Part shown: piece by piece, positions 1 through 8,308 of the stretch | Numbering within the stretch: the first letter of the stretch is position 1 | Layout: the number at the start of each line of letters is the position of its first letter | DNA from: Buchnera aphidicola (Meitanaphis elongallis) | GTDB taxonomy: Bacteria; Pseudomonadota; Gammaproteobacteria; Enterobacterales; Enterobacteriaceae | DNA: 64,000 nt | Assembly: GCA_039830015.1 (NCBI GenBank) | Contig: CP140033.1 | Location: 124,001 to 188,000, forward strand | Direction: 5' to 3' | Made by a program: the position numbers and the translations under genes | Notes under the pieces: generated by a model | The model's database searches: none | The model's input: only the letters and a program-made list of their open reading frames with translations | Told to the model about the DNA's origin: nothing

Positions 1-1129
1 AGGTCATATTTTGCCGTTATTATGTTTGAAAAGATTTCAAAATGCTGGTCATAAACCTATTGTTTTAGTAGGAGGTGCAACTAGTTTAATTGGTGATCCA
101 AGTTTTAAAATTTTTGAAAGGAAATTGAATTCAATAGAATTAATTGATTCTTGGAAACAAAATATTACTAATCAAATTTCTCGTTTTTTAGATTTTGGTC
201 CTGATTTTAATAGTGCAGTAATTGTAAACAATTATGAATGGTTTGAAGGTTTGTCTCTATTAAAATTCTTACGTTTGGTAGGAAAGCATTTTTCTGTTAA
301 TAAAATGATTGCTCGAGATGCAGTTAAAAAAAGAATTAGTCGTATAGATACAGGTATTTCATTTACAGAATTTTCTTATAATTTATTGCAAGCTTATGAT
401 TTTTCTATTTTGCATGATAGATATAATGTAACGTTGCAAATTGGAGGATCGGATCAATGGGGAAATATTATATCAGGAATTGATTTAATTCGCAAATTAT
501 ATCGAAGTGAAACGTTTGGTTTAACGCTTCCCCTATTAACTCAGAAAAATGGAACTAAGTTTGGAAAAACAGAAAATAATACAATATGGTTAGATTCATA
601 TAAAACTAGTCCTTATAAATTTTATCAATACTGGATTAATATATCTGATTGTGATGTATATAAATTTTTGAAGTTTTTCACTTTATTAGAGATGTCAGAA
701 ATAGATTTAATAAAGTCTCATGCTTCTATTGAAGAATTAAATAAAGCTAAGTTGTTCTTAGCAGGATATCTTACTAAGATGATACATGGGAAAAGCGGAG
801 AAGAATCAGCTAAACGCATTTCATCGTGTTTATTTTATAGGAATTTTCTAGATATGCAAGAATCTGATTTTCTTCAGTTGGAACAAGACAGCATGCCTTC
901 AATTAAAGTATCTGGAATTCGAGATTTGCAACAAATATTAGTAGATTCTTGTTTAGCTTGTTCTCGTACTCAAGCTAAAAATATGATTATGTCTAATGCT
1001 ATTGCTATTAATAATGTTAAGCAAAACAATGCGACATATGTTTTTTCAAGCAATGATATGTTGTTTAAAAAATATACTTTGTTATCTAGAGGTAAAAAAA
1101 ATTTTTGCTTAATATGTTGGATAAAATGA
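1..1129 (+). CDS. tyrS: Tyrosyl-tRNA synthetase, 5' end outside window
   Basis: This cytoplasmic class I synthetase charges tRNA-Tyr. The reading frame is already open at base 2, beginning with the Gly-His end of the HLGH signature, so about 50 N-terminal residues lie upstream of the window. Visible landmarks are the tyrosine pocket GGSDQWGN near bases 443-466, the KMSKS-equivalent KFGKT near 557-571, and the C-terminal S4-like RNA-binding domain ending in RGKKNFCLICWIK. About 376 codons are visible, which fits the 424-residue E. coli protein. It converges on sufA. The product is certain; only the start is missing. Confidence 0.97.
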   Translation, partial: GHILPLLCLKRFQNAGHKPIVLVGGATSLIGDPSFKIFERKLNSIELIDSWKQNITNQISRFLDFGPDFNSAVIVNNYEWFEGLSLLKFLRLVGKHFSVNKMIARDAVKKRISRIDTGISFTEFSYNLLQAYDFSILHDRYNVTLQIGGSDQWGNIISGIDLIRKLYRSETFGLTLPLLTQKNGTKFGKTENNTIWLDSYKTSPYKFYQYWINISDCDVYKFLKFFTLLEMSEIDLIKSHASIEELNKAKLFLAGYLTKMIHGKSGEESAKRISSCLFYRNFLDMQESDFLQLEQDSMPSIKVSGIRDLQQILVDSCLACSRTQAKNMIMSNAIAINNVKQNNATYVFSSNDMLFKKYTLLSRGKKNFCLICWIK

Positions 1130-1187
1130 ATTAAATTAATGTAATTAATCATTTTTTAAATTTTTGTTTTAAAGATCAAGTTAGTGA

Positions 1188-1565
1188 TTATATTTCAAAA
1201 CTTTCACCGCAACCACAAAAGTTTTTTATTTTATTGTTATTAAATTTAAATACGTGGTTTATGCCTTCTTTTATAAAATCTATTTTTATTCCATCTAATA
1301 TAGATAAGTGTTCTGAATGTATTAGTATTAATATATTTTTAGAAGTGAAGCTGATGTCTTTATGATGTATGTTTTCTATTAGTTCCATATAATATTTCAT
1401 CCCAGCACATCCTGATTTTTTTATTCCTAATCTAATTCCTATCTTTTTTTCTTGTTTTATCAGTTTATATATTTGTTGTTCTGCCTTATGACTTATTTTA
1501 ATTCCTTTCTTAGTTTGGTTATATTTTTGTTCAGAAGATAGTGTAAAATAATCATTTTTGCTCAT
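1188..1565 (-). CDS. sufA: A-type iron-sulfur carrier SufA
   Basis: The 125-residue product is a scaffold or carrier that delivers Fe-S clusters to apoproteins. The three family cysteines are present: SGCAG at about residue 53 and CGCGESF at about 117-119. The stretch around IDFIKEGINHVFKF matches SufA better than ErpA or IscA. I chose the ATG at 1565 rather than the in-frame ATG at 1595 because CAGGA sits about 7 bases upstream of it and the length then fits SufA (about 122). The rest of the suf operon is not beside it, so the gene stands alone between tyrS and ydiK. Likely clients in this window include complex I and IspH. Confidence 0.88.
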   Translation of the reverse strand: MSKNDYFTLSSEQKYNQTKKGIKISHKAEQQIYKLIKQEKKIGIRLGIKKSGCAGMKYYMELIENIHHKDISFTSKNILILIHSEHLSILDGIKIDFIKEGINHVFKFNNNKIKNFCGCGESFEI

Positions 1566-1953
1566 TTTTATTCCTGTGTGAATAATATTAAACATATTTT
1601 ATGTTTAGTACAAAAGAAGCGGTGCGGTTTAAGGTTTGGTATAAGATTATTTTAAGAGACATGATAACATTTAAATATTATCATATACAAATAAAACTTG
1701 TATATAAACATATGATGTTAAACAAGTATAATTAAAAGTTTTATCTTTTAAAAAATAAAATATTTAAATTTCTATAAATTTTTGATAATAATATACGTTG
1801 ATTTTAAAAATATTATTGTATTTATGATGACTTTACAAATTTTTGTTGTAGAGTATATTATGATTCAATATTTTTTAATTGTATTTTTTTTCGATTTATA
1901 TAATATTATTGATATATATAATAATTAAGGAAATATAAAGGTATAATATTTAT
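1566..1953. other. Divergent intergenic region sufA/ydiK
   Basis: About 390 bases with no open frame of note and no tRNA-like fold. It must hold the promoters of both divergent genes. A short GC-richer patch lies near 1618-1640 inside otherwise AT sequence; I cannot assign it a role. Confidence 0.5.
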
Positions 1954-3072
1954 ATGCAAAATAAACGAGAAAGTATGGATTTTCTGCAAGCTATTTTTTC
2001 TCTAATATTTATTATTTTTATGATATTTTCTAGTTTATGGATTATGCGTCCATTTTTTTTAGGATTTGCTTGGGCTAGCATGGTAGTAATAGCTACTTGG
2101 CCTATATTTTTAAAATTGCAGTTTTTGTTTTGTGGAAGTCGAGCATGTGCTGTGATAACAATGATTATTATTTTACTATTAATTTTTATCATTCCTATTG
2201 TTTTTTTAGTAAATGGTCTGATCGATAATAGTGCATCAGTAATTAGTTGGTTAAATTCGGACAATGTAAAATTTCCTGATCTTTATTGGTTGCGAGATGT
2301 TCCTATTGTTGGGATTAAGTTGTTTGCTAGTTATAGAAGGTTATTGGAAGAAGGTGGTTTTGAATTAATTACTAAAATTCAACCATATATGGGAAAAACA
2401 ACTGAATTTTTTATGATTCAAGTAGGTCATTTTGGACGTTTTATTATTCATTTAGTTTTAATGCTAATTTTTAGTTCTTTATTATACTGGAACGGTGAAA
2501 AAATGAGAAATATTATCAGACATTTTGCTGTTCGTTTAGGTTCACGTTCTGGAGACTCAGTAGTGTCGTTGGCTGGACAAGCAGTTAGAGCAGTAGCTTT
2601 AGGAGTAGTTGTAACTGCATTAGTTCAAGGCATTTTAGGGGGAATAGGATTGGTTGTTTCTGGGATTCCGTATGCTTCGTTATTAATGATGCTAATAATC
2701 ATTTTTTGCTTAATCCAATTAGGTCCTTTGCCTGTATTAATTCCTGCAACTATGTGGTTATATTGGAGTAGTAATACTACTTGGGGTACAGTATTGTTAA
2801 TTTGGAGTTGTATAGTATGTGTATTGGATCATATACTACGTCCTATTCTCATACGTATTGGAGCGGATTTTCCGACTGTATTAATTTTGTTGGGAGTTAT
2901 AGGAGGTTTAATTGCATTTGGTATGATTGGTTTATTTATTGGTCCAATAGTATTGGTAATATCGTATCGTCTTATTTTATCGTGGATGGAAGAAATACCA
3001 GCTCCAGGCACTTTTTCGAAAGACTCAATAAAACGTTTTTTATTAAAAGATAAGATTAAAAAAAAATATTAG
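1954..3072 (+). CDS. ydiK: YdiK, AI-2E transporter-like inner-membrane protein
   Basis: A 372-residue polytopic membrane protein, collinear with E. coli YdiK (370 residues) of the AI-2E/PerM family. Hydrophobic segments lie near residues 10-35, 65-90 and 150-175, with a C-terminal cluster from about 210 to 345. Conserved stretches include GFAWASMVVIATWP and the C-terminal FGMIGLFIGPIVLV. The physiological substrate is not known for YdiK, so the family name should not be read as proof of autoinducer export. It lies between sufA and aroH, as in other Buchnera. The purine-rich AAGG about 15 bases before the ATG is a poor Shine-Dalgarno site. Confidence 0.9.
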   Translation: MQNKRESMDFLQAIFSLIFIIFMIFSSLWIMRPFFLGFAWASMVVIATWPIFLKLQFLFCGSRACAVITMIIILLLIFIIPIVFLVNGLIDNSASVISWLNSDNVKFPDLYWLRDVPIVGIKLFASYRRLLEEGGFELITKIQPYMGKTTEFFMIQVGHFGRFIIHLVLMLIFSSLLYWNGEKMRNIIRHFAVRLGSRSGDSVVSLAGQAVRAVALGVVVTALVQGILGGIGLVVSGIPYASLLMMLIIIFCLIQLGPLPVLIPATMWLYWSSNTTWGTVLLIWSCIVCVLDHILRPILIRIGADFPTVLILLGVIGGLIAFGMIGLFIGPIVLVISYRLILSWMEEIPAPGTFSKDSIKRFLLKDKIKKKY

Positions 3073-3678
3073 TAAATGTTTATTTAGAATTATTTACGTT
3101 TATTTTTACTAATATTGATTTGTATAGGAATATAAAATTATTTAAGCATTTTAATAGTTTTTATATATCGTGTTGTTTACTCTTGATGTATCGGGTGTAG
3201 TATGTACATACAATTTTATTAATAGTAACTTATGATGCAATTTATTAATAAGATTAATGTTTTTATTACGAATTTATAGTATTCCATTAAGTATAGTGTT
3301 AAGATTTTTTTGTATTAGTTTTTAAGATATGTTTTAAGGATAAGTAGTATATTATGTTTTTAAAAATTTTATGATAATCGTAGTATAGTTTTTGAAGTGT
3401 GTTAATCATTTCGTAAAAAACATATGTGTGTTTATTTTTATAGGATATGGCAAATAAATCTAATTTACGTTTTTAATATGCATGTAATAATTTTACTGTT
3501 ATTTGTCAATAATAAATTAGTGCTGTTCATTAGAATTTTAGATGTTATAAAAATTTGAAATGATATTAAGTATTTCATTTTTGTAGCGTGTTTTTGCTTT
3601 AATGGTTATAATTGATTTATTGTGATATTGATAATAAATTTATTATATTATAGTATAAGAACGTATTTAGAGAAAAAC
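3073..3678. other. Long non-coding gap ydiK-aroH
   Basis: About 600 bases without a credible gene. In E. coli many genes lie between these two loci, so this is probably decayed spacer. A perfect 12-base palindrome, GTATGTACATAC, is at 3200-3211. A weak promoter-like pair, TTGATA (3628-3633) and TAGTAT (3651-3656) with a 17-base spacer, lies shortly before aroH. Confidence 0.45.
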
Positions 3679-4725
3679 ATGAAAAAAACAGATGAGTTAA
3701 GAACAATACGAATTGATCCATTAATTACTCCATTTGAATTAGCAAAACGTTATCCTATTACTTCTTCTATTATGGATACTGTCATTACAGCTAGAAAAAA
3801 TATAGCTAATATCATGACAGGAATGGATTCACGTTTATTAGTAGTAATAGGACCTTGTTCGGTTCATGATCCTTTAGCTGCAGTAGAGTATGCAAGAAGA
3901 TTAAATGAATTGCGTAAACGATATTCTTCTCGTCTCGAAATTGTAATGCGTACTTATTTCGAAAAACCGCGTACTGTAGTAGGATGGAAAGGACTAATTT
4001 CAGATCCAGATTTAAACGGTAGTTTTCGTGTTAATCATGGTTTATCTATTGCGAGAAAATTACTTTTGGATATTAATGCGTTGGGATTACCAGCTGCAAC
4101 TGAATTTTTGGATATAGTAATTGGACAATTTATAGCAGATTTAATTAGTTGGGGCGCGATAGGAGCACGAACTACTGAAAGTCAAATCCATCGTGAAATG
4201 GCATCTGCATTGTCTTGTCCAGTAGGGTTTAAGAATGGAACTGATGGAAATATACGTATTGCAATAGATGCTATTCGTGCTGCTAGTGTTAAACATTTAT
4301 TTTTAGCACCTGATAAACATGGGAAAATGACTATTAATCATACTAGTGGAAATCCATTTGGACACGTCATTATGCGTGGAGGACAGTCTCCAAATTATCA
4401 TGCTAAAGATATAGATTTAACTGTGAGATATTTACAAGAATTTAATCTTTTAGAATATTTAATGATTGATTTTAGTCATGGAAATTGTTTAAAACAACAC
4501 CGGCGTCAATGCGATGTTGGGGAATCTATAGCTAAGCAAATAAGAGATGGTTCTACAGCTATATTTGGTGTTATGATTGAAAGTTTTATAGAAGAAGGTT
4601 CTCAGAAAGTAGTTGATAGTAAGCCGTTAACTTATGGGAAATCAATAACGGATCCTTGTTTGGGATGGAATGATAGTATATATCTTATTAAAAAATTAGC
4701 GGATGCTGTAAATAGTCGATTTTAA
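3679..4725 (+). CDS. aroH: DAHP synthase, AroH type
   Basis: Condenses phosphoenolpyruvate with erythrose 4-phosphate, the first step of the shikimate pathway and so of Trp, Phe and Tyr supply to the host. The start at 3679 gives 348 residues, the exact length of E. coli AroH, beginning MKKTDELRT; an upstream in-frame ATG would add an unmatched AT-coded leader. Catalytic and substrate segments are intact: IGPCSVHD, RTYFEKPRTVVGWKG, GARTTESQIHREMASALSCP and the DFSHGN metal site near the C-terminus. It is a single gene followed by its own terminator. The AroH assignment over AroF or AroG rests on the N-terminus and overall identity; tryptophan sensitivity cannot be read with certainty. Confidence 0.95.
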   Translation: MKKTDELRTIRIDPLITPFELAKRYPITSSIMDTVITARKNIANIMTGMDSRLLVVIGPCSVHDPLAAVEYARRLNELRKRYSSRLEIVMRTYFEKPRTVVGWKGLISDPDLNGSFRVNHGLSIARKLLLDINALGLPAATEFLDIVIGQFIADLISWGAIGARTTESQIHREMASALSCPVGFKNGTDGNIRIAIDAIRAASVKHLFLAPDKHGKMTINHTSGNPFGHVIMRGGQSPNYHAKDIDLTVRYLQEFNLLEYLMIDFSHGNCLKQHRRQCDVGESIAKQIRDGSTAIFGVMIESFIEEGSQKVVDSKPLTYGKSITDPCLGWNDSIYLIKKLADAVNSRF

Positions 4726-4731
4726 TCATGT

Positions 4732-4765
4732 GATACCAGTCTTAAACTTTTAACTGGTATCTTTT
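4732..4765 (+). terminator. Rho-independent terminator after aroH
   Basis: GATACCAGT (4732-4740) pairs with ACTGGTATC (4753-4761), followed directly by TTTT. The stem starts 6 bases after the aroH stop codon. Confidence 0.75.
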
Positions 4766-4913
4766 ATATATAATTATATTTTTTGATTAATTAATTTTTA
4801 AAATTTATATTTTATATGAATATATTCGTTGTTTATGTTCTTTAATTTTAATGTGTTATGTTTTATTTTGTAATAAATGAAATAAATAAAGTTTTTGAAG
4901 TTAAGGATGTGAG

Positions 4914-6842
4914 ATGCCTGTTATTACGTTGTTCGATGGACGTAAATTCATATATAAAAATGCTATTTCAATATTGGATATTGTGAAAAACATTTCACCT
5001 AGTTTAGTAAAACATTGCTGTTTTGGATATGTTAATGGAATTAGTATAAGTAAACATGCTATCTTAGATTATGACGCTAATATTAGGATCATTTATGATA
5101 ACGATATAATTTTTTTAAACATTATTCGTAATACTTGTGCTTGTATTGTTGGATATGCTGCAAAAGAGTTGTGGCCAAATTCAAAGATAGCCAACAATTC
5201 TATCACAGAAAATGGTTTTTATTGTGATATAGACGTAGATTTTGTGTTTAAAGATGCAGATTTGTGTTTATTAGAAGCTAATATGTTAAATATTTTTAAA
5301 AGAAAGTATAATATTTATATTGAAACAGTTACATGGAAGAAAGCGTATACTATTTTTTCAGATCATTCTGCAATATATAAATTATTAATTTTGAAAAATG
5401 ATTTTAATATCGATAAGAATGTTTCTTTATGTATTCATCAAGAATATATTGATTTTCAAATTGGAATTCCACTTCCAAATATATCTTTTTGTCGTTATTT
5501 TAAATTGCAAAAATTTTCTGGTGTATATTGGAATGGGAAAAAAGAAAATAAAGTTTTGCAAAGAATTTATGGAACAATATGGCCTACATCCTATAAATTA
5601 AAACAACATTTAGAATATATAAATCAATCTGAACGAAGAGATCATAGAAAAATTTCTAAAATTTTGGATTTATATCATATTCAAGAAGAATCTCCGGGTA
5701 TGATTTTTTGGCATCATAACGGTTTAATTATTTTTCGAGAATTAAAAAAACTTATACGTGAGAAATTGAAAGAGTATCGATATCAAGAAGTTAAAACACC
5801 GTTGATTATGAACAAAAAGGTTTGGAAAGATAGCGGACATTTAGACAATTATCAGAATTTTATGTTTATGACACGATCGGAAAATAGTGTATATGGAATT
5901 AAACCTATGAATTGCCCCGGTCACGTTTATATTTTTAATGATACTTTACGTTCTTATCGAGATCTTCCTATTCGTATTTCAGAATTTGGCAGTTGTCATA
6001 GAAATGAACCGTCAGGTTCTTTACATGGATTAATGAGAATTAGAAATTTTACACAAGATGATGCGCATATTTTTTGTAGAAAGGATCAAATTCGTAGTGA
6101 AATCAGTAGTTGTATAAAAATGATTTATGATATATATGAAGTTTTTGGTTTTGAAAAAGTTTTTGTAAAGTTATCGACTCGTCCAAAAAATAGGATCGGA
6201 AGTGATATAATGTGGGATCAAGCTGAAAGTGATCTAGCAATTTCATTAACGGAAAATAACATATCATTTGAATATCAAGCAGGAGAAGGTGCTTTTTATG
6301 GACCAAAAATTGAATTATCATTGTTAGATTGTTTAGGACGAATTTGGCAATGTGCAACTATACAATTAGATTTTTATTTGCCTAAAAATTTAGGATCATT
6401 TTATATTGATAATAAAAATTCAAAAAAAGTACCAGTGGTAATTCATAGAGCGATATTGGGTTCTATTGAACGTTTTATAGGAATTTTAACTGAGGAATAT
6501 TCTGGAAATTTTCCAGTATGGTTAGCTCCTATTCAGGTTGTTTTAATTAGTATTAATGAACATCATGTTAAATATGTTGAAACATTATTTAACAATTGGT
6601 TACGTTTGGGTATACGAGTTAAATTGGATGTGAGAAATGAAAAGATAGGATTAAAGATTAGAACGTACGTTTTACAGAAAATTCCTTATGTTGTTATTTG
6701 TGGTGATAAAGAAATAGTTAGTAATACAATTACTGTTAGAACGCGATCTGGAAAAAGTGTTTCAATGGCAAATGTACAGTATTTTATTGAAAAATTAAAA
6801 AGAGAAATTATTAATAGAAATTTATATTTATCGGAGGAATAA
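4914..6842 (+). CDS. thrS: Threonyl-tRNA synthetase with eroded editing domain
   Basis: Charges tRNA-Thr in the cytoplasm. At 642 residues it has the same length and register as E. coli ThrRS: TGS domain (about 1-60), N2 editing domain (65-225), class II catalytic core and anticodon-binding domain from about 535. The catalytic core looks sound (MNCPGH, FGSCHRNEPSGSLHGLMR, VVIHRAILGS). The editing site does not: the positions of E. coli H73, H77, C182 and H186 are Asn, Cys, Gln and Pro. AAGGATGTGAG precedes the ATG. It heads the translation cluster, with infC starting 3 bases after its stop. I found no tRNA-like operator upstream, unlike in E. coli. Confidence 0.97.
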   Translation: MPVITLFDGRKFIYKNAISILDIVKNISPSLVKHCCFGYVNGISISKHAILDYDANIRIIYDNDIIFLNIIRNTCACIVGYAAKELWPNSKIANNSITENGFYCDIDVDFVFKDADLCLLEANMLNIFKRKYNIYIETVTWKKAYTIFSDHSAIYKLLILKNDFNIDKNVSLCIHQEYIDFQIGIPLPNISFCRYFKLQKFSGVYWNGKKENKVLQRIYGTIWPTSYKLKQHLEYINQSERRDHRKISKILDLYHIQEESPGMIFWHHNGLIIFRELKKLIREKLKEYRYQEVKTPLIMNKKVWKDSGHLDNYQNFMFMTRSENSVYGIKPMNCPGHVYIFNDTLRSYRDLPIRISEFGSCHRNEPSGSLHGLMRIRNFTQDDAHIFCRKDQIRSEISSCIKMIYDIYEVFGFEKVFVKLSTRPKNRIGSDIMWDQAESDLAISLTENNISFEYQAGEGAFYGPKIELSLLDCLGRIWQCATIQLDFYLPKNLGSFYIDNKNSKKVPVVIHRAILGSIERFIGILTEEYSGNFPVWLAPIQVVLISINEHHVKYVETLFNNWLRLGIRVKLDVRNEKIGLKIRTYVLQKIPYVVICGDKEIVSNTITVRTRSGKSVSMANVQYFIEKLKREIINRNLYLSEE

Positions 6843-6845
6843 AGT

Positions 6846-7385
6846 ATTAAAGGCGGAAAAAGAATACAAATAACAAAACCAAATCGTATAAATCATGAAA
6901 TTCGTGCTTTTCAAGTTCGTCTTACTGGTTTTGATGGAGAACAAATTGGTATTGTTACTTTAAGAGATGCTTTGACAAAAGCTAAGGAAGTGGCAATGGA
7001 TTTAGTTGAAATTAGTCCTAATGCTGAACCTCCAGTATGTCGCATTATGAATTATGGAAAATTTTTGTATAAAAAAAGTAAAGCTTTCAAAGAACAAAGA
7101 AAAAAACAAAAAATAATTAATGTAAAAGAGATAAAATTTCGACCTGGGACTGATGAAAGTGATTATCAAGTTAAGCTACGCAATATAGTTCGTTTCTTAA
7201 AGGAAGGACATAAAATAAAAATTACTTTGCGCTTTCGTGGACGTGAAATGGTGCATCAAAAACTAGGTGTAAAAGTACTCAGTCGTATTAAAGATGATCT
7301 AATAGAGTTAGCTTTAATAGAAATATTTCCATCTAAAATTGAAGGTCGTCAAATGATTATGGTTTTGGCACCTAAGAAAAGATAA
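6846..7385 (+). CDS. infC: Translation initiation factor IF-3, ATT start
   Basis: IF-3 binds the 30S subunit, keeps it free of 50S and checks the initiator tRNA and start codon. The start is the ATT at 6846, giving MKGGKRIQ as in E. coli IF-3 and a 179-residue product. GGAGG at 6833-6837, inside the end of thrS, is spaced correctly. No ATG occurs at the N-terminus; the next possible start (TTG at 6972) would remove 42 conserved residues. In E. coli the AUU start lets IF-3 repress its own translation, so the same feedback is likely kept here. The core (EISPNAEPPVCRIM, KEIKFRPGTDE, FPSKIEGRQMIMVLAPKK) is well conserved. Confidence 0.95.
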   Translation: MKGGKRIQITKPNRINHEIRAFQVRLTGFDGEQIGIVTLRDALTKAKEVAMDLVEISPNAEPPVCRIMNYGKFLYKKSKAFKEQRKKQKIINVKEIKFRPGTDESDYQVKLRNIVRFLKEGHKIKITLRFRGREMVHQKLGVKVLSRIKDDLIELALIEIFPSKIEGRQMIMVLAPKKR

Positions 7386-7473
7386 AAATTTTATAACGTA
7401 TTATAATTAGGAAAATAGTCATTATTTATTTTTCTATTGAATTTCTATGCTAATTTTAAGTTGGAATATGACA

Positions 7474-7671
7474 ATGCCTAGAATTAAAACTTTACGTAGT
7501 GCAGCAAAACGTTTCAAAAGAACTGCATCTGGTAAATTTAAACGAAAACAAGCTAACTTGAGACACATTTTGACAAAAAAATCTACTAATCGTAAACGAC
7601 ATTTACGCTCAAAAGTTATTGTATCTAAGGGAGATAGCAGTAAGGTACGCTTATTTTTACCTTATTTGTAA
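7474..7671 (+). CDS. rpmI: 50S ribosomal protein L35
   Basis: A 65-residue basic ribosomal protein, the same length as E. coli L35. I start it at the ATG at 7474 (MPRIKT); an in-frame ATG at 7447 would add nine residues with no counterpart. The signature ANLRHILTKKSTNRKRHLR is intact. The 88 bases between infC and rpmI are the place where the E. coli cluster forms its L20-responsive pseudoknot; I could not confirm an equivalent fold. Confidence 0.95.
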   Translation: MPRIKTLRSAAKRFKRTASGKFKRKQANLRHILTKKSTNRKRHLRSKVIVSKGDSSKVRLFLPYL

Positions 7672-7710
7672 ATTAAATTTAAATTCGTATTAAGAAAAGG
7701 AGAGCATAAT

Positions 7711-8067
7711 ATGGCTCGTGTGAAACGCGGAGTGGTTGCTCGCGCTCGTCATAAAAAGGTTCTAAAGAATGCTAAAGGTTATTATGGTGCACGGTCAAGA
7801 ACATATAGATCAGCTTGTCAAGCTGTGATTAAAGCAGGACAATATGCTTATCGTGATCGTCGTCAAAAAAAACGTCAATTTAGAAAATTATGGATTATTC
7901 GTATTAATGCTGCAGTACGCAAAAATCAGATATCTTATAGTCAATTTATATATGGTCTAAAACAAGCATCGATAAATATTGATCGAAAAATTTTGTCTGA
8001 AATTGCAATTTTTGATAGTTATGCTTTTGATTCATTAGTGCAAACTTCTAAAAGTTTTTTGCAATGA
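7711..8067 (+). CDS. rplT: 50S ribosomal protein L20
   Basis: A 118-residue protein, the full family length, that binds 23S rRNA early in 50S assembly. The basic N-terminal half (MARVKRGVVARARHKK, KGYYGARSRTYRSA) and the globular RNA-binding C-terminal half are both present. AAGGAGA at 7697-7703 is one of the best ribosome binding sites in the window. In E. coli L20 represses the rpmI-rplT mRNA. Two hairpins separate it from pheS. Confidence 0.97.
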   Translation: MARVKRGVVARARHKKVLKNAKGYYGARSRTYRSACQAVIKAGQYAYRDRRQKKRQFRKLWIIRINAAVRKNQISYSQFIYGLKQASINIDRKILSEIAIFDSYAFDSLVQTSKSFLQ

Positions 8068-8077
8068 AAACAAGTGT

Positions 8078-8110
8078 TTAGGAGGAAATGATCGGATCTC
8101 TCCTAATTTT
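8078..8110 (+). terminator. Hairpin directly after rplT
   Basis: TTAGGAG (8078-8084) pairs with CTCCTAA (8100-8106), extended by one G-T pair, with a 13-base loop and a TTTT tail at 8107-8110. It starts 11 bases after the L20 stop codon. The stem contains an AGGAGG next to an ATG, but the short frame there (MIGSLLILKSI) has no Phe and no support as a leader peptide. Confidence 0.5.
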
Positions 8111-8208
8111 AAAGAGTATTTAATAAAGAAAATAGGTTTTTGTAGAGTAATAAGAGTATTATAGTATAAATTTATGATTCACACTATCTAAAATTATTAG
8201 GTAATTTA

Positions 8209-8235
8209 AAAAAGCTTCCAATTTGGAGGCTTTTT
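8209..8235 (+). terminator. Terminator or attenuator-like hairpin before pheS
   Basis: An A5-GCTTCC-A2 arm (8209-8221) and a T2-GGAGGC-T5 arm (8223-8235) pair over about 11 bases with one G-T wobble and end in TTTTT. It sits 73 bases before the pheS start, the place of the E. coli pheST attenuator. No Phe-rich leader peptide is visible between rplT and this hairpin. It could be the rplT operon terminator or a relic or simplified attenuator. Confidence 0.7.
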
Positions 8236-8308
8236 AGCATAGTAAACGTTTTGCTGTTTTAGGGTTTATAGAATTTAATTGTTATTTATAATAGAGTAAG
8301 GAAGAATT

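Noticed and set aside
3200..3211. Perfect palindrome GTATGTACATAC before aroH
   Set aside because: Twelve bases of mostly A/T can arise by chance in this background; it lies far from the aroH start and has no second copy nearby.
4766..4913. Possible tRNA-like operator before thrS
   Set aside because: No GC-containing stem or Thr anticodon-like loop could be found, unlike the E. coli thrS leader.
8088..8123. Short frame MIGSLLILKSI beside an AGGAGG between rplT and pheS
   Set aside because: The Shine-Dalgarno spacing to its ATG is only two bases, the peptide has no Phe, and the AGGAGG is explained as one arm of a hairpin.
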